DNA of 64,000 nt from Bacteroidota bacterium (GTDB lineage Bacteria; Bacteroidota; Bacteroidia; AKYH767-A; OLB10), in contig JADJOA010000005.1 of NCBI GenBank assembly GCA_016714005.1, positions 124,001 through 188,000 of the forward strand, written 5' to 3'. This document shows, in pieces, positions 42,257 through 52,937 of the stretch (positions are counted from its first letter, which is position 1; every line of letters starts with the position of its first letter). A program made the position numbers and the translations under genes. Under the pieces are notes generated by a model. It was not told the origin of the DNA. It searched no databases and saw nothing but the letters and a program-made list of their open reading frames with translations.

Positions 42257-43503
42257 AAGCAAGAGAATTTTATTTACTTTTTATAGGATTATTGGCAATT
42301 GAGCATTTAATAAATTCAGAAATTGTTTTTAGCCAACCAGCGGGGTCTTTAGATACCTCATTTAATGGGACGGGGAAGGTTATTACATCTTTGGGACAAA
42401 CGATGGTATTTCCTCTATAGTGATGCAGCCTGATGGAAAAATTTTAGCCGGAGGGTCGTCAAAGCAAAATAATTATTTTCAGTTTGCCGTGTTGCGTTAC
42501 AATACAAACGGTAGTCTTGATACGACTTTTGGATTATCGGGTATTAAAATAATAACTATAAATCCGAATATTGATAATAGACTATTGAGTATAGCGCTGC
42601 AAGGGGATGGGAAAATTCTTGCAGTTGGCGGGACCACAACGGTTAATAGTCAAGATTTTGTGGTTTTACGTTTGAATACTGATGGAAGCATGGACCATAC
42701 ATTTGGCAATAATGGCATAAGCATAATAAATGTAAATAGTGGTGACATCTTGCCTAAGGTCTTGTGGCATCCAAGTGGAAAAATTTATGTCATCGGTACA
42801 GTTAACTACCCAAGTGCAATGGACATTGCAATTGTAAGACTTGATACATCGGGGGCTTTAGATTTGACATACAATTTAACAGGAAATTAATACTAGATTT
42901 TGGCTCAATAGAATACGCATTTGCAAGTATATTACAGCCTGATGGTAAATTATTGATTACCTCAGGATATAATATAATTAGAGTTAACGATAATGCACAA
43001 ATTGACTCTTCGTTTGGAGTTAACGGATTAACTCCAACGATAAGTGCGATAGGATGCTTAGCTGTACAACCTGATGGTAAAATACTTGGTGGTGGCGGAG
43101 TAGGGGCTGGCAATTATGATTTTTCTGTTGAACGATTTAATGATGATGGCACCATAGATAGCACCTTTGATAATGACGGATTACAAACACGTTCTTTCTC
43201 AAGTGGACCAGATGGTGCTGAAGAAATAAAGATACAGGTAGATGGAAAAATTCTAGCAGGAGGTTTCTCAAATATGGTTTGGGGTGGTTTAGTTGATTAT
43301 GGTTTAATGCGGCTGAACAATGATGGAAGCTTTGATAGCAGTTTTGGCAATAATGGAATTGTGGTGACAGATTTTAATTTATGATGATATTAAAAGGTAT
43401 GCAAGCGGAGGCACTTGCTGTGGATGATTTGAAGAAGGGAGTTTATATTTTGAGGATAGAAACGGAGAGGGTGCAAAGGGGGGTGAGGTTTGTAAAGAAT
43501 TAA
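42253..43503 (+). CDS. Delta-60 repeat secreted protein with truncated sorting domain (frameshifts)
   Basis: A hydrophobic N-terminus (FYLLFIGLLAIEHLINSEIV) precedes repeats of about 55 residues with LQPDGKILAGG...FAVLRYNTNGSLDTTFG, the delta-60 (DUF5122) beta-propeller pattern. Frame breaks are near 42415 and 42885. After TDFNL the frame stops; only the end of a T9SS sorting domain remains in another frame (DDLKKGVYILRIETERVQRG then VRFVKN). The usual PNP strand of that domain is absent, so part of the 3' end seems deleted, not just shifted. Confidence 0.7.
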
Positions 43504-43516
43504 AAAAAACAGAGCC

Positions 43517-44034
43517 ATGAAGAAAATTAAAATTATTTTAAACGCAGTTGTATTAGTTGCAATAGCACACATTGCAGATGCGCAGCAATTAGACAGTACT
43601 TATACTTACAGCTATAACTGCCAGGGTTGCGGTACATTTACAACTGTAACCACAGCGCCCGTGGATGTAGAAACGAGTGTGAGCATAACAAATGAAACAT
43701 TAACAGATACAAGCCAAAGCACTTTGGCGAGTTTTGTGCTATCGGCAGCCCGAAAAAAGAAAACTGTAAATGTTACCTCAGCCAACAGGTTTAATGTTTA
43801 CCCAACTCCTGCAAAGGATAAATATTTTTTGAATTTTGAAACGGAAAAGAAGAAAAAGTAAATGTTACTATTACGGATTTGTTTGGAAAAAAGGTGGGCG
43901 AAGAATCTTTGTTTTTAAGTAAAGGGATGAATGTGCAAGAAAGAAAAACGAAGGGATTGACAACCGGGCATTACATAGTAAAGGCAGAAACAAGTAAAGG
44001 GTGCTTTGTTAAAAGACTTTTTGTGGATAAGTAG
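43517..44034 (+). CDS. Small T9SS cargo protein (one frameshift)
   Basis: The signal peptide MKKIKIILNAVVLVAIAHIA is followed by a 70-residue Thr/Ser-rich segment with CQGCG. The type A sorting domain reads FNVYPTPAKDKYFLN, a break in an A-run near 43855, then VNVTITDLFGKKVGE...GHYIVKAETSKG...KRLFVDK. Total length is about 172 residues. No other domain is present, so the mature part is very short. Confidence 0.75.
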
Positions 44035-44218
44035 AAAGCAATTTTATTCTATAACCAGCACTTTTTATCCCCAATTCTTGTTTAATAGGCTTAGATACTT
44101 ATTGGGTAAGTAAAAGTTTTAATGTAGAGTAATGGTTACATCGCGTTAATTTGCGCACTAAAATTGTGAAGATTATAAAATACTTTTATTTTTCGCCAAT
44201 GTATTGCCCATTTCCTGT

Positions 44219-45145
44219 ATGAATGATGAGCGTATTCTGGTATTAAACAACCATCAAATAGATAAAACCCGCTGGGACGAAACCATAGATAAATCTTATA
44301 ACGGCTTAATATATGCTTATAGCTGGTATCTAGATTTGGTTAGCCCCGGCTGGCATGGCTTAGTTAGCGAAGGTTATAAAGCAGTAATGCCACTTACCTG
44401 GCGCAAAAAGTTTGGTTTTGAATATTTGTTTCCTCCTTTTTTTACACAGCAACTTGGTGTGTTCAGCAGGCAGCATTTAAATTCGGAACACATTAAAGTA
44501 TTTATTGAGAAAATACCTGCACGCTATAAGTTTATTGATATAAACCTTAACAGCGAAAACATGTTTTTGCCTCAGGGATTTAAGTTTACAAAAAACATTA
44601 ACTGCACATTAAGCCTTAATAAAAACTACGAGGAAATTCATAACGGGTATTCGCAAAACCTTACAAGAAATCTTAAAAAGGCAAACGGGCAACACCAGTT
44701 GCAGATAGTGGGCATGAAAGAGGCTAATGCTTTAATAAAACTCTTCAGGGAAAACAAAGGCAAGAAAATTAAAAATTTAAAAGACAAAGAGTACGAAATA
44801 CTCAGTAACCTGATAAATGAAGCTATTGAAAGAAAGATGTGCGAGGTATATTATGCCTACCATGAAAATCGTTTGGTGGCAGGTGCTGTGTTTTTAAAAA
44901 CACGCCACCGCATTACTTTTTTGTTTAGTGCTGTTAATACAGAAGGTAAACACTTCCTGGCCATGCCTGTAATTGTTGACAGGTATATAAGCATGCACCA
45001 AAAGCGCGATTTAATTTTTGATTTTGAAGGCAGCAACAATCCTGAACTTGCGCGTTTTTATAAAAGTTTTGGCGCTACCGAAAACATTTATCTTAAAATA
45101 AAGAAAAACAACCTGCCGCTGCCATTCAGGTTACTTAAAAAGTAA
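44219..45145 (+). CDS. FemAB/GNAT-like acyltransferase
   Basis: The intact protein is about 308 residues from ATG 44219 (MNDERILVLNNHQIDKTRWD). Both halves of a GNAT-like double domain are visible, with WHGLVSEGYKAVMPLTWRKK, LTRNLKKANGQHQLQI, and AGAVFLKTRHRITFLFSAVN before FDFEGSNNPELARFYKSFGA. The last motif is typical of FemAB-like and BioF2-type acyltransferases that act on peptidoglycan or lipid precursors. The substrate cannot be told from sequence. Confidence 0.7.
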   Translation: MNDERILVLNNHQIDKTRWDETIDKSYNGLIYAYSWYLDLVSPGWHGLVSEGYKAVMPLTWRKKFGFEYLFPPFFTQQLGVFSRQHLNSEHIKVFIEKIPARYKFIDINLNSENMFLPQGFKFTKNINCTLSLNKNYEEIHNGYSQNLTRNLKKANGQHQLQIVGMKEANALIKLFRENKGKKIKNLKDKEYEILSNLINEAIERKMCEVYYAYHENRLVAGAVFLKTRHRITFLFSAVNTEGKHFLAMPVIVDRYISMHQKRDLIFDFEGSNNPELARFYKSFGATENIYLKIKKNNLPLPFRLLKK

Positions 45146-45196
45146 CTTTACCACATTAATTAAAGCACACAATTTACAAGCAGAAGATACACAGCA

Positions 45197-45844
45197 ATGG
45201 TTAATATACTCAGCAAGCAAAATTCCATCATCAATCATTTTATAGCCGAATTGCGCAACATCAATATACAGCAGGACAGGATGCGCTTTAGGAGAAACTT
45301 AGAAAGGATTGGAGAAATTGCTGCTTTAGAAATCAGTAAAACTTTTGCGTATCACGATGTTGAAGTTACCACACCGCTTGGCATTGCACTTGTTCCGCAA
45401 ATGAAAGAGCAGCCTGTGCTTGCAACTATTTTGCGTGCAGGCTTACCGTTGCACCAGGGGTTGTTAAATTATTTTGATGGGGCAGATAATGCATTTATAT
45501 CTGCTTACCGCAGGCACCATAAAGATGGTAGTTTTGATATTCACCTCGAGTATGTTTCAAGCCCAAAGCTTGAAGACAGAATTATTATTTTGAGCGACCC
45601 TATGCTGGCAACAGGGCAATCGTTAGTACAAACTTTTAAAGCGCTTGTAGCTATGGGTAAGCCCAAGCACCTGCATGTAGTGGCTGCTATTGCAAGTACT
45701 GAAGGATTGCAACATGTGCAGGCAAATATTCCCGAAAACGCTAACATTTGGATTGGCGCGTTAGACGAAGAACTTACTGCACAATCATACATAGTACCGG
45801 GTCTTGGTGATGCCGGTGATTTGGCTTATGGCACCAAGGAGTAA
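45197..45844 (+). CDS. upp: Uracil phosphoribosyltransferase
   Basis: This intact 215-residue enzyme makes UMP from uracil and PRPP. Signatures are TILRAGLPLHQGLL, IILSDPMLATGQSL (the PRPP loop), and YIVPGLGDAGDLAYGT (the uracil loop). It is followed after 45 bp by a nucleoside phosphorylase gene, forming a pyrimidine salvage pair: the phosphorylase frees uracil from uridine and Upp recaptures it. Confidence 0.94.
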   Translation: MVNILSKQNSIINHFIAELRNINIQQDRMRFRRNLERIGEIAALEISKTFAYHDVEVTTPLGIALVPQMKEQPVLATILRAGLPLHQGLLNYFDGADNAFISAYRRHHKDGSFDIHLEYVSSPKLEDRIIILSDPMLATGQSLVQTFKALVAMGKPKHLHVVAAIASTEGLQHVQANIPENANIWIGALDEELTAQSYIVPGLGDAGDLAYGTKE

Positions 45845-45889
45845 AAAAAGTTTTTAAAGCAATTATGTAATTATATAACCCTATAAGCC

Positions 45890-46759
45890 ATGTCAAACAA
45901 AATTGCCGAATCAGAATTAATTTTAAACAAGGATGGAAGTGTGTATCATCTTAACCTGCATCCGCATGAAATTGCTTCAACTATTATAAACGTGGGCGAC
46001 CCCGACAGGGTAGGCGTGGTAAGCAAATTTTTTGACAACATTGAAGTTAAAAAACAAAAGCGCGAGTTTGTTACACACACCGGCACATATAATGGCAAGC
46101 GCATTAGTGTAATTTCTACCGGTATAGGGACGGATAATATTGATATTGTTTACAATGAGTTGGATGCTTTGGTAAATATTGATCTTGCTAAGAGAACAAT
46201 TAAAGACAACCTTACTTCTATCAATTTAATACGCATAGGTACATCGGGGGCGTTGCAGGCCGATATACCTGTTGACTCATTTGTGTTTTCATCACACGGA
46301 TTGGGTTTGGATGGGTTGCTAAATTTTTACCAGCTTAAAAACAATGCCGATGAAACTGCCATTATAGAATCTTTCCGAAAACATTATCCCAATAATGGGG
46401 TGTTGCCTCAATCATATATAAGTGAATGTTCGGCAGTGTTAAAACAAAAAATTGCCGAGGGAATGTTTGTGGGAATTACCGCATCGTGTTCGGGTTTTTA
46501 TGCACCGCAGGGCAGAGTATTGCGTTTGCCATTGGGCAGAATAGACATGATTGAAAAGCTCAACTCTTTCAAACACGGCACACACCGCGTAACCAACTTT
46601 GAGATGGAAACAGGTGCCATGTATGGTTTGGCAAAGTTACTGGGGCATAATTGCTGTTCGGTAAATGTTATTGTGGCTAATCGAATTGCACAGGAGTTTA
46701 GCAAAAACTACGAGGCGGCAATGGATAAACTAATTGTTACAGTGCTTGATCGCGTGTAG
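45890..46759 (+). CDS. Nucleoside phosphorylase, probably uridine phosphorylase
   Basis: This intact 289-residue protein of the PNP/UDP family shows INVGDPDRVGVVSKFFD, VISTGIGTDNIDIVYNEL, LIRIGTSGALQADIPVD, and VTNFEMETGAMYGLAKLLGH (the base/ribose Glu-Met-Glu motif). Its pairing with upp supports uridine as substrate. The Bacteroidota branch is longer than the E. coli enzyme. Confidence 0.85.
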   Translation: MSNKIAESELILNKDGSVYHLNLHPHEIASTIINVGDPDRVGVVSKFFDNIEVKKQKREFVTHTGTYNGKRISVISTGIGTDNIDIVYNELDALVNIDLAKRTIKDNLTSINLIRIGTSGALQADIPVDSFVFSSHGLGLDGLLNFYQLKNNADETAIIESFRKHYPNNGVLPQSYISECSAVLKQKIAEGMFVGITASCSGFYAPQGRVLRLPLGRIDMIEKLNSFKHGTHRVTNFEMETGAMYGLAKLLGHNCCSVNVIVANRIAQEFSKNYEAAMDKLIVTVLDRV

Positions 46760-46763
46760 AGCC

Positions 46764-47379
46764 TTAGTAAAGCAACTCACCGGCACCCTGCCTTGTTAAA
46801 GAGGGTTCAGCAGTTGTGCAATCAATTACCGTACTGGGAATATTACCACCGTAGCCACTGTCAATAATTATGTCAATTGTATTTTCAAAGTGCTCAAAAA
46901 TTTCGGCAGGATCGGTCAAGTAATCTGCAATAGGGTCATCGGCATTATGCAAAGATGTTACCATTAGCGGATTGCCCAGTGTTTCAATAATATTTAGGGC
47001 AACAGCATTGTTGGGTATGCGTATGCCAATGGTTTTTCTTATTGCGGAAAATAGCCGGCACATTGTTGCTAGCCTCTAAAATAAAAGTAAAAGCACCGGG
47101 TAAATTTTTATTAAGCAGTTTGTAAATACTACGGTCAAACGGGCTTGTGTATTCCGATATGTTTTTTAAATCGTTACACAAAAAAGAGAAATTGGCTTTT
47201 TCGGGCTTTACATTTTTAAGCCTGCAAATTTTTTCAAATGCCTTTGCCGATTTAATGCTGCATGCAATGGCATAAACGGTATCGGTAGGTATAATAATTA
47301 CACCATTGTTGCTTAAAACAGAAACAACGGTTGCTATTTTTCTTTGATCAATAGAGTGGGAGAGAATGGGGAGGAGCAA
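46764..47379 (-). CDS. Sua5/YciO/YrdC-family protein (one frameshift)
   Basis: The protein is about 205 residues. It contains GVIIIPTDTVYAIACSIKS, LKNVKPEKANFSFLCNDLKN, and after a break near 47044, TIGIRIPNNAVALNIIETLG then DIIIDSGYGGNIPSTVIDCT. This is the YrdC fold, which makes threonylcarbamoyl-AMP for tRNA t6A. The length and KxxxKxxF-like motif are closer to YciO, so a YciO-like role is possible. It converges on the phosphorylase gene with a 4-bp gap. Confidence 0.8.
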
Positions 47380-47397
47380 GGAAAAGAGATTAAAGTT

Positions 47398-48234
47398 TCA
47401 AAATTTGCCTCGCTTAATTGCGGTATCTGTCCTTGGATAATCAGTTGTAGTTACTTCATATAGATAAGTTCCTTCAGATAAGTTTTTAATATCAATAGAA
47501 GTAGATTCGTTAAGGTTTTGAATGAATACTAATTGAGATAACAAATTATAGACTTTGAGTTGGTAGTTTAAATTCTTGTTTGTAAGCTGAATGTTTAAAG
47601 TTTCTGTAGCAGGATTGGGAAACATCTGTAGGGAGTTTAAAAAATTGGTTTCTTGTAAACCAACATTTGTCTGACACATACTTACTGCATCTAAAAAGTT
47701 GCCAATCTGAGGATTATTTCCGGTTACATATATTGAATTAAATTTTATAGTAAAGTTACTGCCGGAAGTTGATGGTATAACATAGTTCAAAGAGTAGTAA
47801 CCCCATGCAGTATCTCCATCACCAAACGTACCAAGTATAATTTCATTGCCTGATGAATCTGCAATAGAAACACTCATAGAGTCAACTCCGGTTCTTCCTC
47901 TGTGGGCAAAACTTATATTCAAAGCCATGCCGGGTGCAGCATAAAAACTTTGATAAATAGTTGAATAAAAATAAGCGTTCAATTCAAGAAACTGAGTGCC
48001 TGAATAAGCAGGAACACCATTATAGCCATTCAACCAAACTTCAAATTGATTATCGTTAGCAGTTGTTTTCCAGCACGGCATTTGAGTACTATCGGGAAAA
48101 GCAGGCGCTGATGGAAACTGAATGCTGTCAAAATCGGCATTACAAATGAAATTACAATTTTGAGAATGGATTTTTTGCGACAAGAAAAAAAATAAAAAGA
48201 AAATTAAAGAAGCTTTAGTTTTCATTTCAGTCAT
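47398..48234 (-). CDS. T9SS cargo protein with a carbohydrate-binding-like domain
   Basis: This intact 278-residue protein has an N-terminal signal (SLIFFLFFFLSQKIHSQNC). A beta-sandwich segment follows (WLNGYNGVPAYSGTQFLELN, then LNISFAHRGRTGVDSMSVSI), recalling choice-of-anchor or carbohydrate-binding modules. The sorting domain is LQMFPNPATETLNIQLTNKN...GTYLYEVTT...KRGKF. The ligand is unknown. Confidence 0.78.
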   Translation of the reverse strand: MTEMKTKASLIFFLFFFLSQKIHSQNCNFICNADFDSIQFPSAPAFPDSTQMPCWKTTANDNQFEVWLNGYNGVPAYSGTQFLELNAYFYSTIYQSFYAAPGMALNISFAHRGRTGVDSMSVSIADSSGNEIILGTFGDGDTAWGYYSLNYVIPSTSGSNFTIKFNSIYVTGNNPQIGNFLDAVSMCQTNVGLQETNFLNSLQMFPNPATETLNIQLTNKNLNYQLKVYNLLSQLVFIQNLNESTSIDIKNLSEGTYLYEVTTTDYPRTDTAIKRGKF

Positions 48235-48284
48235 TAATTGAGAGCACTAAAGTAACCAAAGCCCCAGACATAAAGAATACCTGA

Positions 48285-49695
48285 TTAAACAAACTTTATT
48301 TTGCGCATGGCAAATGCACACATGCGCAATAAAATTAATCCATGCTTGAATCTTGATATGTTAGTGCTTCCGTAAGTTCTCTCGCGATAACGAATGGGGA
48401 GTTCAACAATTTTTAAGTTGAGTTTGTAAGCACCAAAAATTAAATCGTAATCGCCAAAGGGGTCAAACTCACCAAAGAATTTTCGGTTGGTAACAAGTCG
48501 CTTATAATCTTCTCTGAAAATAACTTTTGTTCCGCACAGGGTATCCTTAAAAGGCTGATCGAGCAACCAGGAAAATGCAAAGCTGAAAAATTTATTTCCA
48601 ACCATATTTAAAAAGCGCATGGCTTCTTTTTCCATTGGGTAAATTAAGCGACAACCATTTATAAAGTTACCTTTATTGGTTGCTATGGCTTCGTAAAATT
48701 TCGGCAAATCTTCGGGCGGTACGGTAAGGTCGGCATCCAATATCATCAGTATATCACCTGTTGCCATATCAAACCCTTTTCTTACTGCATCGTTTTTTCC
48801 TTTTCCGGGTTGTTTACCTATCTTAATATCGTGGGTGCTTTGGTATTTGGTTTTTATTTCTTGTATTTTTTCCCAGGTATCATCAGTAGAATTTCCTTCT
48901 ATAAAAATTATTTCCTGGTGCCTGCCAAATTTTGGTAAGCGCAAAATTGCGTTTTCAATATTGCCGCTTTCGTTGCGGGCAGGTACAACTATGCTTACTG
49001 AATATTTTTGAGAAACACTTTCGGGTGTTTTAACAGAAGATGGTTTTGCAAATGAATAGCCACACATGGACAGTGATTTAAATAATGGCAGTTTGCTTAA
49101 AAATTTATTCAGTAAAGATGAAACCAAAGGAATGTAAACAGGAAACAGCATTCTTCTGGTTTGCCGGTAACAATCGAAACCGCTAAGCATTAAAAGATTT
49201 TTTGTGTCCTGGTGTGTTAACCAGTTTACGTTTGGCGCTGGTGTTTTAAGTTTAAAAAACTCAGCAACTTTTAAAAAGGGTTCCCATAAATGATTGTGGT
49301 AAGTAACAATTATTTTAGTTTGTTCGTGACAAACTTTTTGTATTTGTTCGAACACAGCCTGCACATCATCCAAATAACCAACCAGATTGGAAACAATTAT
49401 CAAATCAAATTTCTTTTCAAGGTTAATTGCTTCTGCAGCCATTAACCTAAAGTCAATATCTGAAAAATTTTGCGTGCCTGGTCAATCATTTCAGCGCAAT
49501 AATCAATTCCGGTTTTATCTTTTCCTTAATCTCGCTAAGCAATTCACCGGTTCCGCAACCAATTTCAAGTATGCTAAAAGTTTCGTGCGAAAAGTAATTG
49601 CAATAATTGGTAATGTCGTTCCAGTAGTAGCTATGGCGCTTACGGATTTTAACTCTTTTAGGAGCAATAGATTTAAAATATTCTAAATAACGCAC
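48285..49695 (-). CDS. Fusion of SAM methyltransferase and family 2 glycosyltransferase (frameshift)
   Basis: The product is about 470 residues. The N-terminal 200 residues form a class I methyltransferase (FSILEIGCGTGELLSEI, FDLIIVSNLVGYLDDVQAVF). The C-terminal 250 residues form a GT2 domain of the dolichol/undecaprenol-phosphate sugar transferase type (VSIVVPARNESGNIENAI, ILDADLTVPPEDLPKFYEAI, RERTYGSTNISRFKHGL). The frame breaks near 49460-49520, inside the first domain. It is the last gene of a tight operon with the 49704 methyltransferase, the 50439 membrane glycosyltransferase and the aldolase at 52120. Confidence 0.8.
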
Positions 49696-49703
49696 AGGCT
49701 TTC

Positions 49704-50435
49704 TTAATCTTTACTTCCAAAAATAATAACAGAGCCTGCAATTTCTTTAAGCACCGGAATTTTTTCTATTACTTTACCAATATTGTTTACCAAATTAATC
49801 ATTGATTTTGGAGTAACAGGATGCAAAAAATCGTAAGGAAAAATTTCGACTTTAGTAAAACCCAAATCACGCATTTGTTTTTTGAGTTGCCATCTTACTA
49901 CGGCTGTTTCATCGGGCGAATCGCCAAGTTTTTCTTTTATGAAAGGAATATTTTTTTGAACGAGAATTTGAGGGTTAATCATATTAGGTTCAGCAAAAAT
50001 CATTCTTCCGCCACTTTTTAAAACACGTAAAATTTCTTTTAACGATTTTTCAAAATCCAAGTGGTGCAATACAGAACTGCCAAAAACCACATCAAAACTA
50101 TTGTCGGCAAAAGATAGGCTCATTGCATCATCAACTTTAAAGTTAACCTGAGGTAATTTTTTCTTTGCTTCCTCAAGCAGTTCGTTAGAAATATCAATAG
50201 CAGTAATGGATGAATTAGTTTTTTGAAAAACTTTTTCGGTAAATATTCCTGTGCCACATCCTATTTCCAAAACTTCATCAGTAGATTTTATTGCAGCCAC
50301 ATCTACAAAAAAATTGGCTCTACGTTCAGCCCTTACACGCCCTGCGGGGCTTGCCCAGTTCCAAATGTCTTCAGCACCACCGGCAAGTAATTTCTTGCCG
50401 TGTTCAATTTCGTTTTCTAATCTTTTGCGGCTCAT
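49704..50435 (-). CDS. Class I SAM-dependent methyltransferase
   Basis: This intact 243-residue protein has motif I EVLEIGCGTGIFTEKVF, motif II FDVVFGSSVLHHLDF, and motif III LRVLKSGGRMIFAEPNMI. The substrate is unknown; the operon context suggests modification of a lipid-linked glycan or cell-envelope precursor. It is separated from its neighbours by only 3 and 8 bp. Confidence 0.82.
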   Translation of the reverse strand: MSRKRLENEIEHGKKLLAGGAEDIWNWASPAGRVRAERRANFFVDVAAIKSTDEVLEIGCGTGIFTEKVFQKTNSSITAIDISNELLEEAKKKLPQVNFKVDDAMSLSFADNSFDVVFGSSVLHHLDFEKSLKEILRVLKSGGRMIFAEPNMINPQILVQKNIPFIKEKLGDSPDETAVVRWQLKKQMRDLGFTKVEIFPYDFLHPVTPKSMINLVNNIGKVIEKIPVLKEIAGSVIIFGSKD

Positions 50436-50438
50436 TAT

Positions 50439-52116
50439 TTAATATTTAATCTCGTATAAGTAGGCAGGTTCCGATTCTCCCATTTGTTTAACTAAAACAA
50501 CCTTATCAGGATATTTCTGCGCAACAGGTGCCATCATCCGGTGAAGCGTATTAATTACATATCCATCAATTTTTTTTGGATTACGTCTGATGCTTGCAAG
50601 CAAAACATGCGTAACTTTTTCTTTTTAAAATAATTGAGTACAGAATCGGCATCGGTACTATAAACAGTATAAACCGGATAAAATGATTTACCGCCTCCGT
50701 AAATAAATGACATTGGTGCTTTGCGGGAAGCGACAAAAGAATTAGCAGGTAGACTATCAGCCGCATACTTGCTTAGCTCAAGAAAATTTCTCCAGTCTTG
50801 AGTATAGCCGTAGTAAATATCTCCGGCAAGATTCTTTTTTATAACACTAAAATTTTTTGCAGCTTTAGTTGATGTGCTTATTAAACTGCTTCCTAAATTT
50901 AAAACAGCAAAAAATAAAAAGGTAATTGATTTTAATACAGGTAAGTTCTTAAACATAGAGTACAAGCCATAGAAAGCAATTGCTAACATAAAAGGAACAT
51001 ACACTAAAACCATACGTGGTTGATCCCATCTTGTTTGTAAAACAAAAAAAGTTAGCCCAGCCATACACAGAGTATACAGAAAAACAAAAAGCAACATTTT
51101 GTTTTTTTGCCTTATAATGTGAAACAGGCCTATGCCAATAAAAATAAATGTTATTAGAACCAATCCTTTGTTAACGTTGGTTGCATCAGGAGAAATAAAT
51201 CCTAAAATCTGATATAGGCGTTTGGAAATATATAAGGAGGTGTTGTCAAACAACCTTCCGAAAAAACCTGCCAAATCATCAACACCCTTGCTTGCATCAT
51301 AAGGATCTTTTTGAATAAGAATCTGGTATTGGCTGCTGAATTGATTCTCACTTCCCCAAATAGATTTTTTAATTAGTTCAAATGGTATTCTGAAAATAAG
51401 GAAGGAACCTAAAGCGAGTAAAATATTTTTGAAGTTTAAGCTGAAAATAAAAAACAGAAAAACAGCGGCTAAGGCGCCAACAGAAATATTTTTTGTGATG
51501 GTTAAAAGAAAGAGTAAAAAGCCAAATAAAATCCATTTTTCGTAGCTTATTTTTTTCTCATCACTTAAAATAAGAGGGCGGGCTGCAAGAAGAAAAGCTG
51601 CCTGAAGCATACTAAAAAAAGCTTCGGTGTATGTTTGGCTTGCGAAATAAAGAAAGTAACTATTAACGGAAATGAAAACAATAGACAAGAAAAGCACTGC
51701 ATAAGGAATTACTTTACGAAAAGCCAGATATATAAATGTGATTTGAAGCAGCGTAAAAATAATTGACAATGATTTTAATAACGGAACATTAATGCCAAAA
51801 AAGGAAACAGGAAGGCTCAAAACCATTGGGTAAAGTGGCGCTTTGGAATTATAATAACTTTTATAATCCGGCTAAACTTGTAAGCGCCTTCTATGTAATC
51901 AGAATCATCATTCCCCTCACTCATCTTTACATCAAATAACAAAACAGAGAAAACAAGCGATAATAAAAGCGTGGTGTAAAAAATTACTTTTTCGTTACGC
52001 TCTAAAAATGATTCAAGCCTGTTAAGTAAAGATGGTGCTGCTTCCGTTTTCCTTATGTCTGCTAAGGGTTTTGCCGGTGCAGTGCGTGCAGTTTTGTTTT
52101 GGGGTTGCTTTTTCAC
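50439..52116 (-). CDS. GT39/ArnT-like membrane glycosyltransferase (two frameshifts)
   Basis: The protein is about 560 residues with a cytoplasmic Lys/Pro-rich N-terminus. After the first helix comes a loop with acidic GNDDSDYIEGA (the D/E motif used by GT-C enzymes). About ten more hydrophobic helices follow (for example LGSFLIFRIPFELIKKS and FVLQTRWDQPRMVLVYVPF), and then a soluble tail. Breaks lie near 51840 and 50625; the corrected end reads NPKKIDGYVINTLHRMMAP...YLYEIKY with its stop at 50439. It probably transfers a sugar from a polyprenyl-phosphate donor. Confidence 0.78.
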
Positions 52117-52119
52117 AAT

Positions 52120-52786
52120 TCAAAATAAACGATTAAGCAGATTTTTCGCATCCTCTAAAAACTTTTGCAAGCCAATATCGGTTAGCGGATGTTTTAATAA
52201 ATCTAATATAGCACTAAGCGGGCATGTAGCCACATCAGCCCCCAGCTTGGCACAATTAATTATGTGCATTGCATGGCGTATGCTGGCAGCAAGTATTTGT
52301 GTTTGATAGCCGTAGTTATCATATATCTGTCGTATTTCGGCAATGAGGTTTAAGCCATCTGTACTTACATCATCAAGCCTTCCAATAAACGGAGATACAT
52401 AAGTGGCACCCGCTTTTGCAGCAAGCAATGCCTGCCCTGCGCTAAACACCAGTGTGCAGTTTGTTTTAATGCCATTGTCGGTAAAATATTTTATTGCCTT
52501 AACACCATCTTTAATCATAGGCACTTTTACTACTATTTGCTTATGCAGTGCGGCAAGCGCTTTCCCTTCTTCAATTATGCCATTGTACTCTGTTGAAATA
52601 ACTTCAGCGCTTATGTCGCCTTTTACAATGTTGCAAATGTCAACATAATGCTTTAGCACATTGTCTTTACCTTTTATACCTTCTTTAGCCATTAAAGAGG
52701 GGTTGGTGGTAACACCATCAAGCACGCCAAGGTCATTGGCTTCTTTTTATTTGTGAGATATTAGCTGTGTCTATGAAGAATTTCAT
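52120..52786 (-). CDS. Fructose-6-phosphate aldolase / TalC-type transaldolase (one frameshift)
   Basis: The protein is about 222 residues. From ATG 52786 (MKFFIDTANISQIK), an indel in an A/G-run near 52745 joins ANDLGVLDGVTTNPSLMAKE. Other signatures are EVISTEYNGIIEEGKAL, VVKVPMIKDGVKAI (Schiff-base Lys), and FIGRLDDVSTDG. The short length is that of the FSA/TalC subfamily. The stop is 3 bp before the membrane glycosyltransferase start. The 150 bp upstream is shared with the divergent permease gene. Confidence 0.88.
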
Positions 52787-52937
52787 GATACTGAGTAGAA
52801 TTTAAAGAGTGCGAATTTGCAAATAATTGTAATACGACAATGGTATTAAGGCGTTGACAAATACAAAACACGATAGCCCATCCCAAAGTATGGGGACTAA
52901 TACCTAACTCTACCCTGCTTACAAAACACCATATTGT

